64,000 bases of DNA. Source: Poa pratensis. Its lineage: Eukaryota; Streptophyta; Magnoliopsida; Poales; Poaceae. The position numbers and the translations under genes were made by a program. The stretch is from assembly GCA_947311845.1 (NCBI GenBank), contig CAMZMU010000107.1, positions 40,328,838 through 40,392,837 on the forward strand, in the 5' to 3' direction. The first letter of the stretch is position 1; every line of letters begins with the position of its first letter. Positions 45,950-57,600 of the stretch are shown piece after piece. Under the pieces are notes generated by a model. That model was not told where the DNA came from. It saw nothing but the letters and a program-made list of their open reading frames with translations, and ran no database searches.

Positions 45950-47594
45950 TGCTAGCTCTAAGTTGACGAGGGAGTATCTCCCCGGCAACAGTGCCAGAAA
46001 CTCTGCTTGCACGTCACACGTCAGTTGGGAACCCCAAGAGGAAGGTATGATGAGTGCAGCAGCAAGTTTTCCCTCAGTATGAAACCAAGGTTTAATCGAA
46101 CCAGTAGGAAAACGAGGTTGCTTCGAAGGTGTTGGTGAAGGAGTGTAGTGCGGCGCAACACCAGGGATTCCGGTGCCAACGTGGAACCTGCACAACACAA
46201 CCAAATTACTTTGCCCCAACTTAACAGTGAGGTTGTCAATCTCACCGGCTTGCTGAAAACAAAGGGTTAAACGTATCGAATGGAATGATGTTTGTTTGCA
46301 TAAAACAGTAGAGAACAATGATTGCAGTAGATTGTATTTCAGATGTAAAAGAATGGACCGGGGTCCACAGTTCACTAGTGGTGTCTCTCCAATAAGATAA
46401 CTAACATGCTGGGTAAACAAATTACAGCTGGGCAATTGACAATTGATAAGTGCATATAACATGCATGTGTGAGCTGTGGTGTCTACTATGAGATTCATTT
46501 GGGCATTACGACAAAGTACATAGACCGCTATCCAGCATGCATCTATGCCTAAATAGTCCACTTTCCGGTTAACATCCGTACCCCTTCCAGTATTAAGTTG
46601 CAAGCAACAGACAATTGCATTAAGTAATGTGCGTAATGTAAACAATACATTCATCCTTGAATAAAGCATTGCTGTTTTACCCCTAGTGGCAACAACACAT
46701 CTACAACCTTAGAACTTGCTGTCACTATCCCAGGTTAAATAGAGGTTGAACCCAACTATCATGCATAAATACCCCCTCTTGGAGTCACAAGTATTCACTT
46801 GGCCAAGGCTTCAACAAGTAACGGAGAGCATGCAAGATCACAAATGACATAGACATGATAATATAATATTCAGCTCCACATAGGTATCAATATAAGTCAG
46901 ATCCCAGCAAACACAACATGTAGCATTACAATAAGATGATCTTGATCATGATAGGCAGCTCACAAGATCTAAACATGATGGCACAAGTGGAGAAGACAAC
47001 CATCTAGCTACTGCTATGGACCCATAGTCCAAGGATGAACTACTCACGCATCACTCCGGAGGCGGGCATGGCGATGTAGAGCCCTCCGGTGATGATTCCC
47101 CTCTCCGGCAGGGTGCCGGGAAGAGCTTCAGAACCCCCCGAGTTAGGGTTGACGACGGCGGCGGCAGCGAATATGTTCTGGATGAAAGGCTCGGTGTTTT
47201 AGGGTTTTCACGTCTCGGGGAATAAATAGGCGAAGGGGCGATGTCGGCGGACCCCCGAGGGGCCCAAACCACAGGCGGCGCGGCTGGGCCCACTGCCGCG
47301 CCGCCAGGTGGTTTGGCCACCTCGTGGCTCCTTCGTCTCTCCTTCGGACTCCGTGTACGTGCTGGAAAAATAGGGACTTGGCCTTTTGTTTCGTGCAATT
47401 CCGAGAATATTTCCAGAAGTAACTTTCTGAAACCAAAAACAGCAGAAAACAGGGAACTGGCACTGTGGCATCTTGTTAATAGGTTAGTCCCAGAAAATGC
47501 ATAAAAGTGATATGAAGTGTATATAAAACATGTAGCAAATGGTATAATATAAGCATGGAACAGCAGAAATTATGGATACGTTGGAGACGTATCA
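45950..47594 (-). repeat. Complete 3' LTR of the LARD-like element
   Basis: On the minus strand it begins TGATACGTCTCC and ends AGAGCTAGCA, about 1,645 bp. It contains the GGCGCAACACC and CCCCGGCAACAGTGCC type stretches familiar from Triticeae repeats. Confidence 0.8.
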
Positions 47595-49200
47595 AGCATC
47601 CCCAAGCTTAGTTCTACTCGTCCTCGAGTAGGTAAAACGATAACAACAAATAATTTCTGAGGAGACATGCTTTCACACAATCTTGATCAATATATTGCAA
47701 GGCTCATGTCATGAATGAAGTGACTCAAAGCAATGTCTATAGTTTGCTAACAAATAGATAAAGAGTAAACAATGAATCATATAAGCAAAAACTTTTCATG
47801 AATAGTACTTTCAAGACAAGCATCAAAAAGTTTTGCATAAGAGGTAACTCATAAAGCAATAGATTCAAAGTAAAAGGCATTGAAGCAACACAAAGGATGA
47901 TTAAGTTTCAGCATTTGCTTTCAACTTGTAACATGTATATCTCATGGATAGTTGTCAACATAAAGCAATATAACAAGTGCAATAAGTAAACATGTAAGAA
48001 TCAATGCACACAAAGTTGACACAAGTGTTTGCTTCTAAGATAGAAAGGAGTAGGTAAACTGACTCAACATAAAGTAAAAGATAGGCCCTTCGCAGAGGGA
48101 AGCAGGGATTAAATCATGTGCTAGAGCTTTTTAAGTTTTCGAAAGCATATAGAGAGCACAAAATAAGTATTTGAGAGGTGTTTGTTGTTGTCAACGAATG
48201 GTAGTGGGCACTCTAACCCCCTTGTCAACCAGACTTTCAAGAGCGGCTCCCATGAAGGACGTTATCTCTACCAGCAAGGTAGATCATCCCTCTTCTCTTT
48301 TGTTTACACATGTATTTTAGTTTCTTTATAGATGACACTCCTCCCAACCTTTTGCTTACACAAGCCATGGCTAACCGAATCCTCGGGTGCCTTCCAACAT
48401 TCACATACCATGGAGGAGTGTCTATTTGCAAATTAAGTTGCTTACTGATAAATCAGGGCAAAACATGTGAAGAGAATTATTAATGAAAGTTGTAATTAAT
48501 TGGGGCTGGGCACCCCGTTGCCAGCTCTTTTTGCAAATTATTGGATAAGCGGATGTATATGCCACTAGTCCATTGGTGAAAGTCTGTCAGAAGTAAATGA
48601 CAAGATTGAAAGATAAAACACCACATACTTCCTCATGAGCTATAAAACATTGACACAAATAAGGAGTAATAAAGTTTTGAATAGTTTAAAGGTAGCACAT
48701 GAAATATTTACTTGGAATGGCAGGAAATACCACATAGTAGGTAGGTATGGTGGACACAAATGGCATGGGTTTTGGCTCAAGTTTTGGATGCACGAGAAGC
48801 ATTCCCTCTCAGTACAGAGTTTAGGCTAGCAAGGTTGTTTGAAGCAAACACAAGTATAAACCGGTACAGCAAGAATCACATAAAAACATATTGCAAGTAT
48901 TATAAGACTCTACACTGTCTTCCTTGTTGCTCAAACATTTTACCAGAAAATATCTAGACCTTAGAGAGAACAAATATGCATCCCAAGTCTCAACAAGCTC
49001 TACGGTAGTTCTCCACTACTAGGCTTTAACTACATGATGCAAGAGCTTAAACATGATCTACTTGAGAGCTCAAAACAATTGCAAAGTATCAAATCGAAAC
49101 AAGACAATGATCTACAAGAATGCATATGTCTTTTCCAATACCAACTACTACATGTAAACATGTAGCAAGAGAGTAAAGCAATAGATTCAAACTACTACAT

Positions 49201-49637
49201 GCGGCAGCGAATATGTTCTGGATGAAAGGCTCGGTGTTTTAGGGTTTTCACGTCTCGGGGAATAAATAGGCGAAGGGGCGATGTCGGCGGACCCCCGAGG
49301 GGCCCAAACCACAGGCAGGCGCGGCTGGGCCCACTGCCGCGCCGCCAGGTGGTTTGGCCACCTCGTGGCTCTCCTTCGTCTCTCCTTCGGACTCCGTGTA
49401 CGTGCTGGAAAAATAGGGACTTGGCCTTTTGTTTCGTACAATTCCGAGAATATTCGCAGAAGTACTTTTCTGGAACCAAAAACAGCAGAAAACAGGGAAC
49501 TGGCACTTCGGCATCTTGTTAATAGGTTAGTCCCAGAAAATGAATAAAAGTGATACGAAGTGTATACAAAACATGTAGCAAATGGTATAATATAAGCATG
49601 GAACATCAGAAATTATGGATACGTTGGAGACGTATCA
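49201..49637 (-). repeat. Truncated 5' LTR of the LARD-like element
   Basis: It aligns with 47161-47594 with only small differences, then stops abruptly at 49201 after GCGGCAGCGAATATG. The remainder of the LTR and any primer-binding site have been deleted. Confidence 0.85.
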
Positions 49638-49653
49638 ACCTCCAGATCTACCT

Positions 49654-49851
49654 CTAGGCGGTAAACAGTACCAACTGAAATCTCGACCAGCGGCAAGATG
49701 AGCTAAAAAAGGAGTAGAAAAGTTGGATCTTCGGTCTCGATAACGCGATAAAATTCAAGTTTCTCTCCCTAATCGATTCTTGCACAAACAAATGCTTTCC
49801 GGGGTCACGAAAACCCTCACTGTTCCAAAAAATCCCTTTTAAATTATGCAT
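49654..49851 (-). pseudogene. LINE ORF2 N-terminus (AP endonuclease start)
   Basis: Starts MHNLKGIFWNSEGFRDPGKH and FVQESIRERNLNFIAL, the first strands and helix of the LINE endonuclease. One frame over it continues with DFSWYCLPPRGRSGG and then meets the insertion at 49642. It overlaps the end of ORF1 by a few bases. Confidence 0.75.
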
Positions 49852-50617
49852 CTTGTTTTTTCTTTTGTAGTTTCAGTCGTACACTTCTACGCTTATTTTG
49901 CGACGAATAGTCTTTCTTTTTCCTAGTTCTTTTCACCTTCTCGGACTGAATAGAAAAGTCCGTCATGTCATCCAAATTTCTAGCGATGTCATCCTCCTCT
50001 AGGTCTTCTGTGAGGCTGGACGCTTTGTTTAAAATTAAACTATGGGGCTCATCATCATAATTATTATGTAGGTTATTCTGTAACATGTGTACCGTTCTAT
50101 CTAACTCAGATTTCTTAATTAAACATGCCGAAGCTACAACTGAAACATCGCTTGGCTCTAGATACACTCCCAATCTTAACGCTCTATCCGCAATCTCTTT
50201 ATCAGAAAAAGACAGAATAGAAAAACTCTTATTTAAATTCGTACCTGAATAAGAGTCGCGTTGCTCAGCCAACGCCATTGCCCTCCCCATCTGGGTGGCA
50301 TCCGCATTGTGCTGCGCACGTATGCGTCCACTAGAGCGAAGTCCCAGTGTCTCGACGTCGGGGATGCCTCCAAAGTCGATGACTGTCTGCCTCATAGCCT
50401 CCTTGTCCAAACCCCCATGGGATATCGGAGAAGAGGTCATCGAGACCGTCGGCGATGCCGAGGCAAGACGAGCTCCCCCAGCGACGAAAGCTGGCGAGCC
50501 CGGACTACCACCCCCTCCTGGAGTAGTCGTCGAGGCGTGGGGCTGCCGAATCAAAGTTGCTACGAGAACTTGTACATCACCAATCAAAGTCATTCGTGAT
50601 GCAAACAGATTAACCAA
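49844..50617 (-). pseudogene. LINE ORF1 (gag-like), probably 5'-incomplete
   Basis: An open frame of 257 residues, rich in Ser, Asp and charged residues, ends in a basic tail (KRRSVRLKLQKKKQ) directly before the endonuclease start. This matches the ORF1-ORF2 junction of plant LINEs. No zinc knuckle or RNA-recognition fold is visible, so the N-terminal part seems missing. Confidence 0.6.
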
Positions 50618-50640
50618 GAATCATAAGGATTAGTTAGTTC

Positions 50641-51148
50641 AAAAAGCCGGATGAATGCACAAGGAAGGATCCACTTAGCTTGAAATGTAGAGGTAGCGTC
50701 ATTTATGGCTAGGATATGCTGCATGCAAAAAAGCATTTTGAACATAAACAATGCAATCGCGGCATAAATGGTCGTTTTTTTTTTTGCTTTGAAATGTTTT
50801 GAGTGCTCGGCCTAATGAAGTGATCCGAGGGGAGACACAAAAGTAAGTTTTGGAATACGCAAATGTAAGTTATTGAACCCAAGTTAAGGTTTTCAGAGGT
50901 CGGGGCATTACAAATGGCGTCGGAACAACTAGCGTAGTGTGCAAATTGTGAATGTACAATTGCAGGCTCATTCGATCCAGCTGACATATACACTGCAACT
51001 GCATGTGCTCAGAACTCAGAAGTTCAGATAGGTTTATTCGATACACTATGGCCACGAAGGGAAATATTATTATCCTGAAAAGGTTTGAAAGAGAATATTT
51101 GACCAAATAAATATGTGCTAATTGACCAAATATCACAAGTATCTGCTC

Positions 51149-51150
<2 letters not shown>
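50641..51150. other. No gene recognised
   Basis: AT-rich spacer between the LINE and an AT microsatellite. Confidence 0.4.

Positions 51151-51186
<36 letters not shown>
51151..51186. repeat. (AT)n microsatellite
   Basis: About 18 uninterrupted AT units adjoin the left end of the next element. Confidence 0.95.
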
Positions 51187-51187
<1 letters not shown>

Positions 51188-51190
<3 letters not shown>

Positions 51191-53961
51191 GCTCTATTGA
51201 GCACCTGGGTGCAGAATAAGTAATTCTACACCGGGTCGGTACGAGTTCCATCGAACCATCTCGGTGCGGTTCGCACCACCGAACGAGCAGTCGTAATTTC
51301 CTTTTTTATTTTACCCCGTCGGTTTTCTCGTGGGTTCGGGGTAGATTAGAGCTGCCCACTAACCCCGTTCCCTCATATTTTTCCCCATCGTGGTGTTCAG
51401 TTGAACACAGCACGGCAGTGAGCGGTTGGAATTGGGCACGTCAACGACGACGGGGTGAGCGGCCGGCGGCCGGCGGCGAGCAGGTGAGCGGCTGGACGCT
51501 AAGCTGCGCGTGCGCTCTGCGCTCCGGGTCTCCTCCGCTCCGTCGTGGCGGCCAACGGAATCGGTAGCGTCGTGCTCGGACGGCTGAATCTGCGGCAATG
51601 GCGGCATGGTGCAGACGTGTGGGGTGTGTTGGTGGCGAGCGGCGTTGCAGGCGCGGTCGGCATCTTGGTCGGCAGCGCGGAAGCACTGAGCGGCAGATCC
51701 CTTCCTCTCCACTTGCGCAGCAGTTCGGCTGCCCGTTCCTCTTGATCCGGTCGCCACCCCAGTCCGTGGTAGCTTTGCATGCTCTAGCTTTTCCATTACG
51801 TGGTTTACTTGTAGACAATGCTTTGCTTCTGCTAGCATATTTTGCCATGGTAATTTCGTTCGGTAGCTACCTTCTACCTGGTCTCATGGGAGTGTGCTAT
51901 TCAGTATATTACTGCCACCCATGGTGTTTGTTTTAATGTCTGATTGGGAATTTTTGTTGTAGCAGTAATATTCTTATGGAGAAATCAGGGATAAAGAAAA
52001 TGCAGGTTCTAAATTCCATTCACTAGTTCTGAAAATAATTCTAGCTTGTCCCTGACATATCTTTTCAGAATCCTTGTTTGTGTCTAACAAGTAATAATTT
52101 TTCAGGATTCCACGTTATAAATTTGATGGAATAGCAAGGCAATGTTGTGCAAGCGAAAAGGTCCAGTGTTTGTGTTCATGTTTAGCTAGCTTGGTGTCGC
52201 CTGAGGTGAGCTCAATCCTGAAGTCAGCTAGCTTTTTTTAGTTCAAGGCTTCAAGCTGTGTTGCAGATTTTAATTTGGGGTTTCGTGTTTAGTATTGATT
52301 TGTATCGCTGCCAACCTAGATTTACACAGTTCTTAGTTTGAGAAAATACAAGCCCTACATTATATTTCAGCGCAACCAATTTACCCAAACTCCAGTTCCG
52401 TCGAGGTTACCCGAGCGCGGACCTTCAGGTGAGGAATCGATGTTGGCACTTCTGTTTCCTCATGCTTTGTTCGCGTTCGTGCCTAGATCCACGTTGCCTA
52501 CGTCCAGTTCTTTATCCAGATCTGTAATTTTGTTTAGATGTTTCTTAAGCTCTTAAACTTCTCATGTCTTTGATCCACTTCGACATGTTTGGAATTTATT
52601 TCTTTACGTTCAGAACTGTATCAGGACAGTGAATCTGGGCATGCAGAGTCTCTATTGACACTAGTGTAAACTGGTAGTAATATATTTCTGAACTATAGTG
52701 CTTTGTGATTTTTCTTGCAGCTGTTTTGTGAGTGGCATGGAGCTGTGTCCACACTAATTTTGTATATACACTTTGGTGCATAGTCTGATTATCTACAAAT
52801 TAGGGATGAATTTCATCTTTGTTGCGCGAAACCATCTACAAATTAGTTAGAGTATATGAAATGGAATCTATTTATTAAGGCCACTGGAAATTCATAAGGC
52901 CACATTTGGAGAATGGAGACATGCTAGTTTTCAAACTCATTGTGATTATTTAGGCACTTGAAGCTATATCGGTTGTTCTAGATGGTGTTAATGTGTGATA
53001 TTAGGCAGACATCGCACCATGCCATTTATGTTGCATGAGATGGTCATGTTGGAACTTATGTTCAGTCTCTTGAATCTTATCCTAGTTATCTGCCAAATTT
53101 CAGGACGGCTGGTGATATTCAGAATATTACGGGAACGTGTCTTGTGCATTTATGTTCTACAGGAAATCAGCATTGTACCGTCTAGCAGAAAGGAAATAAA
53201 GCATCAAAGAGTCGTGTAATGGAAGTGATGTAACTAAATATTTACACCGAGTCATGTATTTTTCTATTGTTCACAGATTAATTTCTTTATTTATTCTGTA
53301 TGAGCGTACTAGTCCACACAGGTAATACATAGACACAATTGTGCATGACAGCATATGTTTTATTCGACCGTGGAGTTCTTAAGTTGTGTCATTAGAGCGC
53401 CCGACCAAGTAAATCTTACGTACAAGTCAAAAAAATAAGTAAATCTTACGTGTTGTTATCAGGTGGTTCTAGTAAATCTTACGTCCTGTAATTGGATTAT
53501 CCCGTTAATTTAACAGGCACATCAGAACTTGTCGTTAGTTCTTACGTATGGAACAAATGGCTTGTAAAAACGGAATCAGACAACCATGTTCATAGGTGAT
53601 TTTCTTACGTAATATCCGCTCTATTATTTGTTGTATACGTTTTACTTTATCGGTGGAAGTCAGGCACGCAGCTGGCTTCTATGTTTTTTCTTACCTCGCA
53701 TGCAAGGAATCTTACGGAGCACAGAAACGTACTGAAAAGTATCGGGGGAGAATCTTACGGAGCACGCAGCGGTTGGCTTGGAAGGTTTTCTACTTTTCTT
53801 ACGTCGCATGCAAAGAATTTTACGAAGCGGAGAAAAGTCTGGGGCGCGCAGGCTGGTTCGGGCGTACGTGCGCGGGATGAGCGGGCTGGTTCGGACGTGG
53901 GCGCGCGGGATGGGCGGGGTGCAGAATAACTATTCTATACCCTGGGTGTCAAATAGCGCAT

Positions 53962-53965
<4 letters not shown>
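51188..53965. mobile_element. TA-flanked DNA element with long imperfect TIRs, about 2.8 kb, no transposase
   Basis: The left end (GCTCTATTGAGCACCTGGGT, then GCAGAATAAGTAATTCTACA) matches the inverse of the right end (GCGCTATTTGACACCCAGGG, then TATAGAATAGTTATTCTGCA) over roughly 45 bp. Both ends abut TA microsatellites. The interior has a GC-rich block (51420-51760) and long AT-rich stretches but no recognised domain. The size and TIR length fit a non-autonomous Mutator-like or related element; the superfamily is not certain because target duplications are hidden in the TA runs. Confidence 0.6.
53408..53822 (+). repeat. Dispersed CTTACG motif cluster
   Basis: GTAAATCTTACGT occurs three times between 53408 and 53485. 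CTTACG or a one-base variant recurs about nine times up to 53822. The pair CTTACGGAGCAC also occurs twice. Such clusters near an end often serve as transposase-binding sites; here that is an inference. Confidence 0.6.

Positions 53966-54006
<41 letters not shown>
53965..54006. repeat. (TA)n microsatellite between two elements
   Basis: About 21 TA units separate the right end of the previous element from the left end of the MULE. Confidence 0.95.
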
Positions 54007-54008
<2 letters not shown>

Positions 54009-54627
54009 ACAGGACTATTCTAGACAACCCCTTAAGTGTTTCTAGAATACTTATTCTAGACAACTTTTGAAACCAACGTGGTTCCTACCGGAAACATACA
54101 CCGACCCGGAACCAGACACCGACCGCGCCCGCCCCACACCCTAAAATTCTGACCCCCGACCTCGACCTCCACCTCGATCCGGACAGCACGCCTCGATCTC
54201 CACCCCACCTCCTACCTGGTCGCCGTCGCGAGTGAGGCCGCGACCGAAGCGGCGAACCTCCCAACCTCCCACATCCCGGCGCGGGGCTAGCGAGCGACGG
54301 CGGCAGCCGTCGCGAGTGAGGCCGCGACCGAAGAGGCGAACCTCCCCAACCTCCCACATCCCGGCGCGGGCGAGCGAGCGGCGGCGGTCGCCGAAGCGAG
54401 GGATCCAGCGGCGGCAAGCGGTACCCTTCCACTACGAACCTGCATCCCGCGCCGGCGACAAATCGGCGGCGGGAACCTACGGGAGGGAACCCGAGGCGGA
54501 GGCGGCCCAACTCTCTTGCGACGACCTCCTTCGTCAATTCCGGCGACGAGAGAGGGAGCCCGCGCACGGCGGTGACCTGCTACAACAACGAGCAGGGTGA
54601 ACCTCCCATCACAACTCCCCGCTATAC

Positions 54628-57600
54628 ATGGCTCCAGTTCGTCGACATATCGCCGGATTTCCAACTGGAAAATCCTCGCCTAAGAGGCCTCCAATGGCAG
54701 ATGAGAAGGTACGATCAGCAAAAAAATCCTGATATTGTCTTGGTCAACATCAGTAGTGCCTGTGATTCAAACTGAGAGTCTAGATGAAATTATTTTTGAA
54801 AACTAGCAGATTGTCTGAAATTGCTGCTTGATGCTGGAAGTCCACCTGATGGCTTGGGGGGAGTTCGGATTACGTGTGTCATTAATAAAATTCACACCAT
54901 GAAAAAGTTCTCTTAGAGGGTTTACAATAAAAATAACTTGTTCTTCATTCCCTGGAAGTTCACCTTATCTCCCAGTAGAGGTTCACTAGTTATAAAAAAA
55001 TTCCTCAAATTGTATTGCAGGGGTTGGGGCCGAGGAAACGTTCAAGAGTTGTTGAGAACATACATGACAACAAGACATTGACTGCATCAGAAATGCACAT
55101 GAATCTAACAGAGTTTGGAACTAGGCCGGAGCTTGAACGAGTATATGCCGAACTGCGAGATAATATATCTAGCTGGTCTCATCGAAATGAACCTCCATAT
55201 CTGCATGCTGAGCAACAGAGAGAGAGTGATCAAGTGAGGTGGTTCAGTGAGCGCGATGAGTTGATAGCCAATGTGTCCAGCGCATTGGCTCTGAAGAATC
55301 AGATGGGGTAAACAGAACAAAAGGAAGTTCAGCACAGCCGATGATGAAGTTCCCATAAGAACAGTGCCTTTGAGCAGCAGTCAGCGAGAAGAGGATGAGA
55401 TTCTGATGTGGTCAGGTCCACCGAAGCCTGCACGATCTCCAGTCATATGCACTGAGAAGCTAACTGTCTCAGATCCAGTGTACCGCCAACCACGTCGCCG
55501 ATCAGCACAAAAAAATGATTTGGAGAATTCCAGATCAATGTCCACATCTGGTGAGAAGTCCAATTATTCAGAGTGCGAGGTCCATATGAGAGAATCTTCC
55601 AGTCATGTTGCTAACACTGATGATTCTATTGAGAAGTCCAGCTCTTCAGAAATCAAGGTTCAAAAGAGTGACAGGTCCAGACAGGCTACTATGCGTGATG
55701 ATGCATCTTTTAAGAGGGCCAGATATGCAGATTGTGAAGTTCAGAAGAGCAAACATCCAAGAAGCTACCCCCGACAAAAACTATGCCTGAGCAAGCTTCC
55801 TCTACCAAAAAACAAGGTGCAGGCTGCGGTGGCGAAATGCTACTACAAGTCTCCAGGAAATCATCGCATATGCCCTCGATAGATCCTCTGTGCCACGTCC
55901 CAATTGTCACCCCGCCTTGTCCGATCAAAACTCTGGATGATGAAACTCCTACAGAACTGCGAACATACACACACGTAAGTTGTGAGCTGAACGATATAGA
56001 CTTGCAAAAAATAGATTTCTAGAGCAGCAGTTGCGTGTCTATTTTAAAAAATGACTGGTATGAAAAAAATACTTACATATCTTTTCTGAAAAAAATATTG
56101 CAGGCGCCGGAGCTCCCAAGGGATCTGATACCAACTGTTGGTCAAGAATTCAGCACAGATAAAGAAGTGTATGAATTCTACAACACCTATGCCAAACACA
56201 CGGGTTTTGGCATCAGGAAGGCGCAACGCAGCAAGAGAACACGGTACCTCAAGTGCGTGAATGAAGGTATCCACAAGCCCTATGTGGCTGACGGTGACAG
56301 ACAGCGGGATAAGCTCAGCAAAAGAACGGGCTGCAAGGCTTTGATAAGATTTAAGGAGAGACATGACGGCACATGTGTCATAAAGGGAATTCAGCATGAT
56401 CACAATCATCCCCTGCTCTTGACACCATCGATGCTGGTGTTTATGCACTCGCACAAGAATGTTGACTCCACTCTGGTTGATTATGTGAGAGATCTCTATT
56501 CCAACAATGTTAAGCATGTTAACATAATGGGGCTGCTGTCTAAAATGCATAATGGGAGAGCCAACCTTCCCTTCCACGACAAAGATATACTCAACATGTA
56601 AGTTAAAAAGTTACCGTAATAGCACAAAAATGTAAGGTCCACCATATTCACCTGATAAAAATTTGAAAAAAGGTGAAGACTAAATATTTGTGCTATAATT
56701 TTTCAGGAAAGCAGCATTTGCACGTGAGGAGTCCAAAGACGCTGTCCCGAAGATGTTCAAATGGTTTGAGGATATGGAGGCTCAAAATGAAAACTTCTTT
56801 TATGATGTGCAGGTTGATGAAGAGAACAGAATTAAAAACATCTTCTGGTCAAACGCAAGTTGCAGAGCAGCTTATGCTGATTTTGGTGACTGTGTAACTT
56901 TTGATACAACATATAAAACGAACAAATACCACATGCCTCTAGCAGTGTTTGTCGGAGTAAACAATCACCTGCAGTCGTGTATTTTTGGTGTTGCATTGGT
57001 TGGAGAAGAGGATGAAGACTCATTCAAGTGGGTGTTTAGCACATTCTTGAGATGCATGCGAGGCAAGCAACCCATGTGCATCCTCACAGGTTTGTGCTTC
57101 TTTTTTTAACTTCATATATGCATTCTGTTTACCCCAACCACCCCCCCCCATTTCTAATAAAAAACAAAAAAAATGTGCAGATCAGTGCCCAGCAATGGCG
57201 ACAGCAATACCGAAGATATTCCCACGTTCTCTGCATAAATGGTGCAGGTGGCACATCATGAGAAAGCATAAAATTCCTTTGAAAGAACTTTACGCACTAT
57301 TCCCTGAACTGAAGGCACAGCTTGCTGCAGTCCTTAACCATCCCTTGATGCCGTCAGAGTTCGAAGATGCTTGGCATGCCTTGGTTGACAAGTATGGTCT
57401 GCACGATGTTAACGTGATGTTAAATTTGTGGGATGAGAGAAAATCCTGGGTATCTGCCTATTGGAAAGAAGTATTTTGTGCTCGCATGACGTCAACTCAG
57501 AGAAGCGAAAGCATGAACCATATTCTGAAGAAAGGATTTGTAAAAGAGGAGCTTGATCTACATATTTTTGTGCAGCAGGTGAATAATTGCATCCAAACAA

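Larger units (their letters stand above)
45950..49637 (-). mobile_element. Non-coding LTR retrotransposon (LARD-like) nested in the LINE
   Basis: The element runs from TG (45950) to CA (49637) and is flanked by the 5-bp duplication ACCTC (45945-45949 and 49638-49642). The interrupted LINE coding sequence rejoins across it. The minus-strand start TGATACGTCTCCAACGTATC occurs twice, at 49637 and 47594. The left LTR is complete (45950-47594, about 1.65 kb), while the right LTR keeps only its first 437 bp (49201-49637). A G-rich stretch (CTTGGGGATGC) just before the left LTR looks like the polypurine tract. No gag or pol frame is present. Confidence 0.85.
49638..50640 (-). mobile_element. LINE, 5' portion
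   Basis: Continuation of the LINE beyond the nested element. It holds the beginning of the endonuclease (49654-49851) and most of ORF1 (49844-50617). The 5' end is not marked by any signal I can see. Confidence 0.75.

Noticed and set aside
47241..49547. Paired similar ORFs (47241-47504 and 49281-49547)
   Set aside because: They are the two copies of the LARD-like LTR; the open frames are incidental.
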